This document shows positions 12,202 to 22,829 of a stretch of DNA of 64,000 bases, piece by piece. Below the pieces are notes generated by a model. The model made no database searches. It worked only from the letters and a program-made list of their open reading frames with translations, and was not told the origin of the DNA. This DNA is from Dipteris shenzhenensis. Taxonomy: Eukaryota; Polypodiophyta; Polypodiopsida; Gleicheniales. The translations under genes and the position numbers were made by a program. Numbering within the stretch: the first letter of the stretch is position 1; each line of letters begins with the position of its first letter. The stretch is taken from NCBI GenBank assembly GCA_047967505.1, contig CM106540.1; one strand, 5' to 3'.

Positions 12202-12514
12202 TGTTGACACCAATAGCAATAAATATGGAGTATATGTAGGCTATCTCATGGGCTATCCGTAGATGCCACTTATATCTTAGTATGAGCCTTGTAGGCCTAG
12301 TTATAGTAGTTAGTTAGGACTATTGGTACAGTTAGTTTATGTACCATCTAGGTCAGTTAGGACACTTAGTTTGATTAGGGCTGTTAGCCCTAGGGTTTTG
12401 TTATGTTGGCTCTCCCTTGAGCCTCCACACTTCAGTTTTACAGCAATGTATTACAGCATCTCGTTTTTCTCCATTGTGCTTCCATTTTTGAGCTTCCATT
12501 GCTTCCAACACCCA
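12202..12514 (+). repeat. 5' LTR of copia element 1
   Basis: The 3'-most 200 bp are about 90% identical to 17720-17918, sharing tggtacagttagtttatgta, a gccctagggttttgttatgt block and gcttccattgcttccaacac. The first 110 bp align only weakly with the 3' copy. Confidence 0.8.
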
Positions 12515-12518
12515 ACAA

Positions 12519-12530
12519 TGGTATCAGAGC
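12519..12530 (+). promoter_or_regulatory. Primer-binding site (tRNA-iMet)
   Basis: TGGTATCAGAGC, complementary to the 3' end of plant initiator tRNA-Met, lies four bases after the 5' LTR terminal CA. This is the standard copia primer site. Confidence 0.9.
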
Positions 12531-13481
12531 AGGTCGGAAATCCATTCCCTCAGCCATTGACAGCTTTCCCAAGATGTTTGGTAGCTTCTAGAGCTCCCAT
12601 TCTTGCTAGTCTTGTTGGTTTTCACACTCCCACGAGTGTTTGAGACCTTTCCAAGCACTTCCGTCGCGAAAAACCTCATTTTGTTGCGAGAAGACCGCAC
12701 TTTGGAGCAACTCTCACGAAGGGAACTGTTTTTCGATGTATTTTCCAGCCTGCTACAACAAAAAACGACCACACGCGAGCATTTACAACATCTGTACGAA
12801 ATTTCGAACCTGTCAAAAAAATAAAAATGAAAAATAAATCCATACATGCATCAGAAATTGTACAAAGATCTGTACACGTCAAAAATTATACAAAAATCCG
12901 TACATGTGTCAAAAAAATTCCGTACTTCTGTTCGGTTTGTCAACATTTTAGTACATTCACTGTAGTACAGGCTGCCTCGGGGTGCGCGCCAATCATTTCT
13001 CAGATTTTCTAGCATTTCAAAGCTGCCTGGAGCTACGTGCTGGCGTTTGGAGCCATTTGGAGCTACTGAATTGATCCAGAGACTTCTCTTTGAGCCCTTC
13101 CCTCCTCATTTGGCATCCCTTTGCCTCGGGCTATGAGCTTCTCTCCATTTCTACGTGCTCTCCTCCTCGTTGGAGTACTTCTTTTGCTGTAATTCTCATT
13201 TCCAGTCCTCATTTGCTCGCTTTCAGAGCCTGTCACTACTATTCGTCATTGGGTAAGCCGTTGTTGCATTGGCTTTTTCTAACTTCTGCTTCATTTGCAT
13301 TTTGGAAAGGCCTTGTGTTGCCTTTGGGGATTTTTCTTGCAACAGGTTCACCTTGGGATAGCAGAGTCTTTTGCAGACATAAGCTTTGAACCTTGGGCAG
13401 TTTTTTGGCACTTGATTCTGAGAGGTTGCCTTTCTCTCATTTGCTTTGCTAGTTGGTGCATTTGCCTCATATTTCAGTACC

Positions 13482-14439
13482 ATGTCTGGTGGTAAATATG
13501 ATTTTTTTGGGTTGATTGGGGCCGATGACAAGCTTGATGGCACCAATTACCCCATGTGGTCATACATGATGGGACATGTTTTGGTTGCCAAGAATCTATG
13601 GCATATTGTTTCAGGTTCTGAGGCCAGGCCTACACGCACTATGACTGGTGCTACACCTACAGCCTTTGCTTCTTTAGGTGATGGTTCTACTGCTACAGCC
13701 AGGACTCCTGCACCTCTTGCTCCAGGTGATTTGCCTCTTTCACAGGAGCAAATTCAGTGGGATGGTCGTGATGCCAAAGCACATGCCTTGATTGCTCTTT
13801 CAGTAAAATGGGTTATTATCCCTCATATTCGATCTTGCAAGACAGCTAAGCAAGCATGGGATCAGCTTGCATCTTTGTATCAGGTACGGAATGACCTATC
13901 TCCGCAGGCAGTTGAAAGATTTAAAGCTTGATGAGGGTGGTAACATGTATGCCTATCTCACTAATGTGAAGGATTTGAAAGAGCAGTTGGCCAACATTGA
14001 TGAGATTATGCTTGATTCTCAGCTGGTTTCTAATACCCTTGATGGGTTGCCTGATTCATATCAATGCTTTGCTACTACATTGAGGTTGGTTGCAGGGGAT
14101 GATGCCAATCATTTCTCATTTGACCAGCTTGTTGCTCTTCTTCTTCAAGAGGAGCAAAGCCGTATGAATCGCAATGCAACTATGGCTGGTGATCAAGCAT
14201 TTGCTGCCCATCATAAACACAGAGGTAAAGGCAAGGTTTCAGCTGGAAAGCCCTCTCATTCCCATGCTGATCATTCACATGGTGCCTCTTCTTCAGGGGA
14301 TCACAAAAAGAAGAAGAGATGTAACTATTGTAGGAAACCTGGGCATGATATTTCTGAATGCAAGAAGCGTATAGCATCTGAAAAGAAAAAGAAAGAGTCT
14401 GGTCTTGCAGTATCTGGTTCTTCTAGTGCAGAAGATTGA
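13482..14439 (+). pseudogene. copia 1 gag (frameshifted)
   Basis: The ATG at 13482 opens MSGGKYDFFGLIGADD, then LDGTNYPMWSYMMGHVL, the N-terminal copia gag (UBN2-type) signature. The first frame runs to 13931, but homology moves to another frame at about 13890-13915 (YLRRQLKDLKLDEGGNMYAYL onward), indicating an indel. The second frame contains the QLVSNTLDGLPDSYQ capsid motif, a basic linker, and a CCHC knuckle CNYCRKPGHDISEC (CX2CX4HX4C) near 14322-14363. It ends in TGA at 14437-14439, where pol similarity continues in the same frame, so that stop is probably a mutation. Confidence 0.88.
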
Positions 14440-15708
14440 CATGAGTCCGCTAATTTCGCACAAGACCACCATTGGGCTTTCTTGGTTACATCTCAGTATA
14501 ATCCTGATGTTCATGATGCTTGTATGGCAGTTTCAGATGTTCGTGATGCCTGGTTCTTTGATAGTGGTGCTAGCAAGCACATCCCTTCATGCAGGAAGTT
14601 GTTCAGCTCATTGGAGCCAATAATGCATCATATACCGTGAAAGGTATTGGGCAAGTTGCTCTTACTTCTGTCTCTGGTGGTATAGTCACTCTAAAGCATG
14701 TGCTTTATGTTCTAGGCATTCGTAAGAACCTCATTTCTATTTCAGCCATTGCTACATGTGGCTTTCAGATTATTTTTGATGGTGTAAGGTGTGCAGTGTA
14801 TGATGTTACACATGCCTCTACCCTGGTTTTGATTGGCACATTGTCTAGCGGTCTTTACAGACTTTATGCTTATGATAGATGTTCAGATGATGATGTTGCA
14901 CTTGTCGATGCACATGCCTTTGCTATTGATTCTACCATGGCAGATACTCATTTGTGGCATGAGAGGTTTGGACACCTCAATTTTGGAGTTATATAAGGAA
15001 GATATGGTTGTGGATCTTCCCAAAATGCATATGCCTACCAAACATGTTTGTGAACCATGCTTACTTGGTAAGATGCACTGTGCTGCGTTTCCCAAGGATG
15101 GGAGAGTTGGTGCTTCACATAAGCTTTATCTGGTTCATAGTGATGTTTGTGGACCCATGAGGGTTGCAGCTCTTGGGGGGTTCTACCACAAACCCATGAG
15201 GGTTGCAGCTCTTGGGGGGTTCTACTATTTTGTTACTTTTATTGATGATTTCACTAGGTACACTTGGATTTTTGCATTGAAATCCAAGTCTGATGTTTCT
15301 TCATGCTTCAAGCACTTTATTGCTTTGGCTGAGAATGAGAGTGGGCTGCACATTGCTCACATTAATACAGACAGGGGGGGTGAATACATGTTGAAGGAGT
15401 TTACTGTTTTTTTGGCTTCCCGTGGCATTAATCATCGATGCACGGTGCCTTATACTCCTCAACAGAATCCCGTGGCTGAGCGGAAGAATAGACCAACAAT
15501 GGAAATGGCCAGATGCATGTTGAAAGGTAAACATTTGCCTAATAAGTTGTGGTTGGCTGTGGTCATGTGTGCAAATTACATCTTGAATAGATGTCCTACA
15601 AAGGCATTGCAAAGTATCACACCTTATGAGGCTTGGACGGGTTGTAAGCCTCGCATTTCCCACCTAAGGACTTTTGGATGCTTAGCTTATGCTCATGTGC
15701 CTTCATAG
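14440..15708 (+). pseudogene. copia 1 protease and integrase (broken)
   Basis: The aspartic protease active site is in WFFDSGASKHIPSC at about 14551-14592. Homology then shifts frame (14589-14996) through LKHVLYVLGIRKNLISISA to the GAG-pre-integrase HLWHERFGHLNF, and shifts again near 14990. The integrase frame then runs to a TAG at 15706-15708. It has the HHCC end (CEPCLLGK), first catalytic Asp in HSDVCGP, second in NTDRGGEY, and catalytic Glu in PQQNPVAERKNR. A 39-bp in-frame duplication at 15153-15225 inserts 13 residues just after the first catalytic Asp. It then continues into NYILNRCPTKAL and the FGCLAYAHVP C-terminal motif. Confidence 0.87.
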
Positions 15709-16850
15709 AGACACACTACGTTGGATGATAAAGCTGTTAAATGCATTGTTCTTAGGTATAGTTCAGAGAGCTGGGGCTATAAGCTATATCAGCCCTGCAC
15801 GCGGGCAAGTGTTTTGTCACTCGAGATGTTGTGTTTGATGAATCTTCCACTATGCCTTTGCTGGACTGTAAAAACAGCCCGTTGTTGATGCCCCATACAT
15901 ATTTGACACCTTGATGCTTTTGTTTCCATCCGATGCTCGGGATGTGATGTTCCATCTAAGGTTGTCCCTCCTCCATCTGTTGGTCATTTATAGCCCCATG
16001 TGCATGCATAAATTCAGCTTGATATGCCTATCATTGATCAGGATCATTTGTATCGGGCTCTTGACAAGGAAAGAGCATAAATTCAGGAGCCTAAAAAGGT
16101 ACCCCGTTGGCTCCTTGACACATTAAAAGACAACAAACAAGACACTCCTCTACCAGCCTGTACGAGAGCAGCTGCTCGAAAAGAGCATGCTAGTTTTGTT
16201 GCTTATGCTTTGGTTGCTACAGCATGCAATGAAGAGCCATTATGTCATCAAACGGAAAGCTGATGGTTCAGTGGACCGTTACAAAGCCGGTCTTGTTGCT
16301 AAGGGCTATGCTTAGCAGCATGGGATTGACTTTGAGGAGACTTTTGCTCCCACTTCCGGGATCACTACCATTTGCATTGTTATTGCCTTTGCTGCCCACT
16401 TTCATTGGCAGATACATCAGTTTGATATCGAGACATCTTTCCTTTATGGGCATTTGCAGGAAGAGGTCTATGTTTCCCAACCTCCTGGCTTTGAGGTTGA
16501 AGGTTCTGAAAGCAAGGTATGCCACTTGAAGCAGGCACCTCGGGCTTGGTATTCGCGAATTCATTCTCATTTGCTCACACTTGGCTTTCAAAACAGCCCT
16601 ACAGAGGCTACCCTTAACATCCGCAAGTGTGGGACATATTTGCTAATTTTAGTCCTTTATGTGGATGACATGCTTGTAACTGGGACACATGCTCCAAATT
16701 GCAGATTTTAAAGTTGATTTGCAATAGACATTTGATATGTCTGATCTTGGTCTTCTGCACTACTATCTGGGCATTCAATTTGCTAGCAGTGAGGGGGGCA
16801 TTTTAATGTCACAATCCAAGTACATTTGACAGCTTTTGCAACGTTTTTAG
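15709..16850 (+). pseudogene. copia 1 reverse transcriptase (broken)
   Basis: After the integrase stop the linker is scrambled. RT is recognisable from about 16240: KRKADGSVDRYKAGLVAKGY, then QFDIETSFLYGHLQEEVYVS and QPPGFEV at about 16395-16495. The catalytic LVLYVDDMLVTG lies at about 16649-16685. Several stops and at least two frameshifts (near 16450 and 16710) interrupt it. It continues with MSDLGLLHYYLGIQF at about 16739-16783. Confidence 0.85.
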
Positions 16851-17606
16851 CTTGAGGATTGCAAGCCAGTATCCACACCATTAGAAACTGGTTTTCACTT
16901 CTCTTCTGAGGATGGCAACAGTACATGTGATGTCACTCTTTATCAACAGGCAGTTGGTTGTTTGATTTACCTATGCCATACGAGACCTGATCCACAGTAT
17001 GCTGTCTCATAGTTGAGTAGATATATGCACAGCCCATCTATGCACCATTGGCATGCCGTGAAGCATGTTTTTAGATATCTTAAAGACACTCAGCATTTAG
17101 GCCTTCTTTATGGGGTTGATACTTCACTTGTCATGCATGGGTTCACTGATAATGATTGGGCTGGTTGTTTTGACACTCGTGTGTCACATAGTGGCAATTG
17201 TTTTATGCTTGGTACTTCATGTGTTTCTTGGTTCAGTAAGAAGCAAAGTACAATTGCTACTTCTAGTTGCGAAGCTGAGTACAGAGCGGCTTTTACAGCT
17301 ACAGTGGAGTGTGTTTGGCTTCGGAAGCTACTTGCAGATCTTTGTGCATGTCAGACTGCTCCTACTGTCATCTTCACTGATAGTTAGAGTGCTTTGGTTG
17401 TTGCACGGAATCTAGTTTTCCATGCTCACACAAAGCACATTGAGGCTCACTATCACTATGTTAGAGAGCGATTATCAGCAGGTGATATTGAGTTGTCTTA
17501 TGTTCCCACTGAAGATAACTTGGCAGATCTTTTTACGAAGGCTCTACCTCGACCTAAGTTTGAGGCTTTTCGGCAAGCTTTAAACTTAGTACCTTTTGTA
17601 ACTTGA
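16851..17606 (+). pseudogene. copia 1 RNase H (broken)
   Basis: RNase H follows RT: AVGCLIYLCHTRPD, HAVKHVFRYLKDTQHLGL, then GFTDNDWAGCFDTR with the first catalytic Asp. SSCEAEYRAA carries the Glu, FTDS the second Asp, and HIEAHYHYVRERL and NLADLFTKALP close the domain. In-frame stops at about 17011 and 17385 break an otherwise long frame that ends in TGA at 17604-17606. Confidence 0.88.
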
Positions 17607-17608
17607 TC

Positions 17609-17918
17609 TGTTGTACTCTGTACAGTCATAGGTTGCTATATCCTATGGGACGAACATGTGCAACCATGACACTAGATATTTAGGTATCTTGAGCCATGTC
17701 TAGGATACTTCAGCCCACAGTTAGTACTATTGGTACAGTTAGTTTATGTACCATCTAGGTCAATAAGGACACTTAGTCCAGTTAGGACAATTAGCCCTAG
17801 GGTTTTGTTATGTTGGCTCTCCCTTGAGCCTCCACACTCTAGTTTTGTAGCAATCTAGTACATCATCTCGTTTTTCTCCGTGCTTCCATTTTTGAGCTTC
17901 CATTGCTTCCAACACCCA
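17609..17918 (+). repeat. 3' LTR of copia element 1
   Basis: Direct copy of 12202-12514, starting TGTTG and ending CA, and 310 bp long. It begins two bases after the RNase H stop codon. Confidence 0.78.
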
Positions 17919-18673
17919 AAAGTGTATCTAGCAATATATGGCATCTACGGTTGCCATGTTGGAATGAAGATTTTCGGTCTTTGGTTGGTTTGGACTCTAT
18001 AAAGGACATTGTTTATGAGCTACAAATTGAGAGATATGGTGATTAAAATCTAAGTTGATTGATTCCTGATAGCAAGAAAGGGTTGTGGACTCAAAATTGG
18101 TAAAGCTGTTGAACTATAAAAAGACTTCCAGTAACATGTTAGATTTTATATACCAGAGTCGTTCTTCATGTATTTTAAAGATTGTCTGTTGAAATGGAGG
18201 AGTGCACAGATGTCATGGGTCTATAATGGCTGTACATAATAAAAATTGTCGACGAGGTTCGTTCGCCGTGAACCTCAATCTAGGAAACCTACTGCCCATG
18301 TATCATGTAGGCTGGCGTGACAAGATCTATCGCAAATGTGTGGCCTCCCTCAATGAGCCAAGCCACCATTCCCCACGTGAAATTCCTAATCATCCTGCAT
18401 ATGTTGGCAACAATCCTATGTAAGAAAACAATACAACGTCTGTGTTCAACAGATAATAGGATCTCGTACGCAAGAGAGAAAAACAAATAGTATGGAGAAT
18501 CAAAACTTTGATTACTGTAAAACTGATACAATAGATGGCGCTGCCTCCCAACCGTGTGCTCCTGTGAAAGAAGCTTCGATGGCGAGCTAGAAACAGTAGA
18601 GGATGGAGGCTGGATGCTAAGGAATAAGGTTGTTGTCCATCCAGTGATTATCTTTGTGCTATCATGCAATCTC
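17919..18673. other. Unassigned DNA 3' of copia 1
   Basis: A 139-codon minus-strand frame at 18289-18708 and a plus-strand frame at 18202-18423 overlap, and neither shows a domain. I treat both as chance. Confidence 0.3.
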
Positions 18674-18713
18674 TTACAGCTCATGTTCTTTCTTCTTGCT
18701 GCTGCCAAACAAG

Positions 18714-18763
<50 letters not shown>

Positions 18764-19100
18764 CAGGAACATGCACATACTCATCCTCTAGAAACACAAC
18801 AAATAGTGCAGCTTCAATCTCACGACTGTCACAAGGTTGAACCCATAGACTTGATGCTAACATGTGTTGGTTCCTTTCTAAATGCATTAATTCAGTTAAA
18901 ATTTTAAACCCAATCTCCGTATCAGTGCTGTGCTTGTACATTGCAATGACCTGCGATTCAAAGGGCAAGTACATAAGCCTAATTTCAAATAGCTTTAAGT
19001 TACACTTTTGTGCCAATCTTAGAATGTCCCTCTGATCTTGGAATCCCCTCTCCAGTCTTACAGCTTTATGGAGAGGAAGCATGCCAGCTCTCTGCTTGCA
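18674..19100 (-). CDS. Putative last two exons of an unidentified gene
   Basis: Exon A (19100-18781) starts after a TTTCAG acceptor and ends at a GTATGT donor. It is open throughout and encodes about 106 residues (RAGMLPLHKAVRLERGF, NLKLFEIRLMYLPFESQV, REIEAALFVVFLED). Exon B (18701-18674) starts after a TTTGGCAG acceptor, completes the split codon and adds DSKKKEHEL then TAA. The 79-bp intron is a normal plant size and its polypyrimidine tract is a (CT)n microsatellite of about 19 units. Upstream exons were not found in 19.1-20.6 kb. The family is not recognised, and it could be a relic. Confidence rests on splice phasing and open-frame quality only. Confidence 0.4.
18721..18759. repeat. Microsatellite (AG)n
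   Basis: About 19 AG units; (CT)n on the minus strand, inside the putative intron between the two exons above. Confidence 0.95.
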
Positions 19101-20430
19101 CTGAAATTTATATATCATTTAATGTGTGTCAAACGTGTTTTTTCAAGCTGAATGGTTAGTTTGAAATACCGCTTGATTTGTGTTTCTCCTGTTCTTATAC
19201 TGTAATTCTCTTATGTTACACTGCATCCTACTTTCTTACAAAAATGCTCACTACATTATGCCAACCTCAACATTACCAAAAGTCCAAGCAATACAATCTA
19301 TTTACTGATGCAATTGCTCTATTGAAGCATTCCAAGATTTCTGTATACAAGAATTGCCAAAACCTTCATTTACTGAATGATAAATATACTCCCCTGAGAG
19401 TGACAGAGGAAGTGGCATCCTAATGGACTAGGTTGTGCCTATGTCGATGACTGCTTTAGTACGATTCTCAAATTTCAATGTTCTGATCATTTATAGATTC
19501 CCTACCATTCAGAAAGTGACTTTGTGCCTGCTCCAAATTTCAATTTGCTTGATCAATGTAAAGATAGTTCAAGAGAGAGTACGTTTGATTATGTGTTGCA
19601 CTATCAATTCAGTCAATATTTGCGAGGTTTTGTTGTGTCCACTGCTTTTCTACCAATTGCAACATACAGAAAAATCCTTATTCATAGTGATTTTAGAAAC
19701 AGCTTGAAACATAGGTGGACCAAGGTTTTAACGATCAAAACTTTACAGCTCCCATTTTCATTGATGATACACACCAGGGTTGCTTGTAAAAAACTTCCAC
19801 TACCATTGAATGCTAAAAGAGAGAGGACCAGCGAGTGAACAACAAAGAAGCACGTAGTATCTAAGAGTTGTATTCTGATAAATTTGGAAAGATGATTTCA
19901 AAGCTACCATGATAAGAAGGATGACACATATCTATGAAAGGCTTAAAATCTTCATCTTATTGGCTCCTTGTACATTGGAATCTAAGGTGACTTCTCAGTT
20001 TTATCCTAGTATGCCAAACACACATTGGCCTTAAAAATTATTTCTGGATTGTGAAAAACTCACCCATCAAACTTTGATATCCCCAAAAATAACATGTTCA
20101 CCTACTTGAGCTCTCACTGAGATTATTCATCACAAGTTGCATACGTAGTTTAAGGCCACCGTTTGAATTTCACAAAAGGAAGGGAAAACTTTGGCACTAC
20201 CTTGAAATATAACGATCCCAATAATAAAACACAAACGACTAGATTAGATGGAAGCATTCTGCAAAGATTGAAAAAGTAAACGCTACTCGCATAAAGGACA
20301 GGAAAACCACAATCTAAGCTGCAAATAAACATAAGTTCCATGAGAGGAGGACCTTAATGGACATGTTTGCTGCTGTCTTTTTTTCCAAAGAAACATTATT
20401 TGCATTCATTTAGGCTGTTGCTAGTGTACT
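19101..20430. other. Unassigned DNA between two minus-strand genes
   Basis: Several short frames on both strands, none with a motif. It could hold introns or further exons of the 18674-19100 gene. Confidence 0.3.
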
Positions 20431-20431
20431 C

Positions 20432-20583
20432 TGCCAACAGAAACTCTAATCCAAATATTATTAAGGAACTACAAACATGCGAAGAAAGATTGGCTGACCA
20501 GAACACTCTTCATGTTGTCTGTCTTTTGATGAGCCGACTACAAGGTCAAGAGTTTGAAATAGATACACTAAAATCAAGGAGGC
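20432..20583 (+). other. Exon-like coiled-coil segment
   Basis: After an acceptor-like gccaacag, about 50 codons read NPNIIKELQTCEERLADQ and LMSRLQGQEFEIDTLKSRR, a heptad-like helix, and stop at a GTAAGA donor-like site. The next exon would run into the opposite-strand phosphatase gene, so this may be a stray exon of a broken or transposed gene. Confidence 0.25.
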
Positions 20584-20653
20584 CGTAAGAGATGAGGGAC
20601 GGACAACTGACATACATAACATCCAATCAGTAAGGATGCGTATTTTATTGCAA

Positions 20654-21331
20654 TTACTCACTTGAGGGCTTCAGAGCAGCTTTTGACTGAGCCATTTTTC
20701 GAGCTGCTCTACAGTTCTGGTATTCAAAAAGGATTACATTCGGAATGTGTGTGCTGTCCCTGATTAAAAAAAATCTACACACAGCCAATTCTTCCAAAAG
20801 AGGAAACGTGTGCACCAGCACCACGTTCACAATCAAATACCACACCGTCCCAAGAAACAGCCCAAGACATCCTCCTGCAATCACCTGCGGGAGAGAGTGA
20901 TACCCCAAGTAAATTCTTGAATACATCACGAGAACAGCAGCCGGCCATGGCACTGCCATCGTGAAAAGCTTGCCCCAAAAAGTGCAAAATGCTAGCCTCC
21001 GTGCTGCAAGGAGAGTGATGTATATGGAAAAAAACGACATGTAAACAGAGTGGCTCGATGGCCATCCGTGTGAGTCGCACATCTCTAGCGCTTCGCATGT
21101 GAAAGGACGGGCCTCCTTGACTGCAGTCTTCACAAGCTCGCTGAAAAATTGGGCCATGAGCAAACCCAGAGCAAAAAACATGGCTTGCAGCTCCCGTCGG
21201 AAAATAAAGTGCGTGATAAATCCACCAAGGCTAATGAAGACAGGAATAAGAGAAGCCCAAGAGAGGAGGAGGCCAAAAGGGTCTCCCGCCTGGTATCGGA
21301 CATGGGTGAGGCTGACGGCTTTAAGAGGCAT
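20654..21331 (-). CDS. LPPG: Lipid phosphate phosphatase gamma (PAP2/dolichyldiphosphatase-like)
   Basis: A 225-residue open frame with start ATG at 21331 and stop TAA at 20654. It matches plant LPP-gamma (Arabidopsis At5g03080 type, about 226 residues) over its whole length. The family dephosphorylates phosphatidate and related lipid or polyprenyl phosphates; in plants this member is plastid-associated. Visible features: an LKAVSLTHVRYQAGD start block, four to five membrane segments, and the three phosphatase motifs KTAVKEARP (K-x6-RP), SHGWPSSHS (PSSH) and SRIYLGYHSLPQ (SR-x5-H-x3-Q). The last Q replaces D, as is usual in this branch. The C-terminal DSTHIPNVILFEY and NCRAARK are also conserved. 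The frame stays open 31 codons upstream to a TTG, but the ATG at 21331 aligns with the known family start. No intron interrupts the coding region; a GTGAGT at the very end is probably chance. It appears functional. Confidence 0.9.
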   Translation of the reverse strand: MPLKAVSLTHVRYQAGDPFGLLLSWASLIPVFISLGGFITHFIFRRELQAMFFALGLLMAQFFSELVKTAVKEARPFTCEALEMCDSHGWPSSHSVYMSFFSIYITLLAARRLAFCTFWGKLFTMAVPWPAAVLVMYSRIYLGYHSLPQVIAGGCLGLFLGTVWYLIVNVVLVHTFPLLEELAVCRFFLIRDSTHIPNVILFEYQNCRAARKMAQSKAALKPSSE

Positions 21332-21535
21332 GATGACCTGCGGTACTGTTAGAAATGAGAGAGGGATTCGAGCAAGGAAAGCGTCAAAAGCATGATGTGG
21401 AGGAGGGAGATGCCAAGAATTCAATTGGGCAAGAAAATTCAGGCAGGGAGAGTGAACCTCGTAGTGATGATCTGCCGCTGTGCCTGTGCGATGGCCCTGC
21501 TTGGAAAAACACTTGGGTCGCCCAGAGTCCCAGAT

Positions 21536-21551
21536 CCCCCCCCCCCCCCCC
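21536..21551. repeat. Poly-C tract (16 C)
   Basis: Sixteen consecutive C in a purine-poor stretch about 205 bp upstream of the phosphatase ATG (poly-G on the coding strand). Confidence 0.95.
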
Positions 21552-21759
21552 TTTTAAATTCTCTTACTTCAATCTTTAATCATTTGCTTCCACTTTTCCA
21601 TTTCACTTTTGGTTTCTCTCCTCTCCTCCACCTACCATTGCTCCTCCTCGGCCTTTCGAGCGTCTCCCGCTGCTCAGTGCCCCGACTTCGTCAACCATGG
21701 CATAGGTTAAATACACCTCTGGTAAGAGAGAGTTATTAGAGTACGGTACTGGGATCATT

Positions 21760-22829
21760 TTGTAGCTGTAGAGACAGTTGTAACTCTCCCTAACAGCACT
21801 CCTTAGTGGCCTGATCCACCACATAATGTTTTTGCCTAGGACTGTTACATTTTGAAACTTACTGTCGCCTTACAACAGTCGGACTGATCTCGGATGGCTA
21901 TAAAACCTTGTATCAGCTCCCATTGAGAGTTTGAGTTGTTGAGTTGATGTATTCTTTGTCAAAACATAATATACAAGAACCATACTACCTTTTGCAAGAT
22001 TTCCTCTCTGTCCTCTTTACATCTCGTGATAGTCTTTTATAGTCCGCTTACTTTCCGACTATACTCCGACTGCTGGCACCTTGTTGTCTGTTTGTGTTTT
22101 TCACTTATCTGAAGACACTTTGAACAGTATTGGCGATCCTATCAACGTTCCTACCCAGAATTGTCGGTTTTCGCTCAAAGCACAACAAGCACCACTATCG
22201 ATTACGATGTGAAACAACAAACAAAGAAACATACAAACCGCAACTTCGAAAAACACAAAGCTCCCAACTGCGTCATAGGATCGCACCTGCATGCACAAAG
22301 TCGGCGAATATGCCAACGATTACAAATGACATTAATAACCGCATACGGTAGCAAATGTCGAAAAACATAGGAAATTCTATCCTAGTGAATACACTAGTAG
22401 AGGAGGATCTCACAACGCTCCTTTAGCATACGTGCACATCTGTATTGAAAAGCAATATACTCCGCTAAAGCGAACTTGGACTAGGCTCCATTTAGTTGTC
22501 ATTTAGCAGCAACTCTAGGAGCAATTGTTTGAATCCAGAAAGGCTTAAGGCTTTAGACCGCAACTCACAACGAAAGACCCCAACAACCTCATCAACAATA
22601 CAAAAATAGCTAACACTCGGACTTCTATTGGAAAAGCGATGTACGACAACAAAATCAACAACACACCGAAACAGTACATCAAGATCGGCAAAGAAGATCA
22701 CATCATCAACATTACAATTCCACTGTGAAGACAGCACACAAAGCTTAGCTGACAGTAGCACCTTTATACCACTTGGTAAGCTACTGTAATCCTACTTCTC
22801 TCCTTTTCCTTTCATGGAACGACTAGCCC
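21760..22829 (+). mobile_element. Candidate LTR and leader of gypsy element 2
   Basis: A TATAAAA box at 21899-21905 sits in a ggcTATAAAAccttg context about 930 bp before the gag frame. It is followed by pyrimidine-rich sequence and an attggcgatcc that could be a primer site near 22123. The matching 3' LTR is absent, so boundaries are not proven. The 22.2-22.8 kb leader has only short frames. Confidence 0.4.

Larger units (their letters stand above)
12202..17918 (+). mobile_element. Ty1/copia LTR retrotransposon, structurally complete, coding-dead
   Basis: Two direct LTRs of about 310 bp bracket a tRNA-iMet primer site, a leader of about 950 bp, and gag, protease, integrase, reverse transcriptase and RNase H in the Ty1/copia order. 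The coding region has at least two frameshifts in gag-pol before the integrase and several in-frame stops later, so the copy is old. The LTRs begin TGTTG and end CA. Target-site duplication is not clear (taagt before, aaagt after, four of five matching). The short gap between the RNase H stop (17606) and the 3' LTR start leaves no polypurine tract, so the inferred LTR start could be misplaced. Confidence 0.88.

Noticed and set aside
12524-12882. Overlapping frames on both strands just after the PBS
   Set aside because: They lie in the non-coding leader of copia 1 and have no gag similarity.
18289-18708. 139-codon minus-strand frame
   Set aside because: It overlaps the putative exon B in another frame, has no motif, and lacks supporting splice sites.
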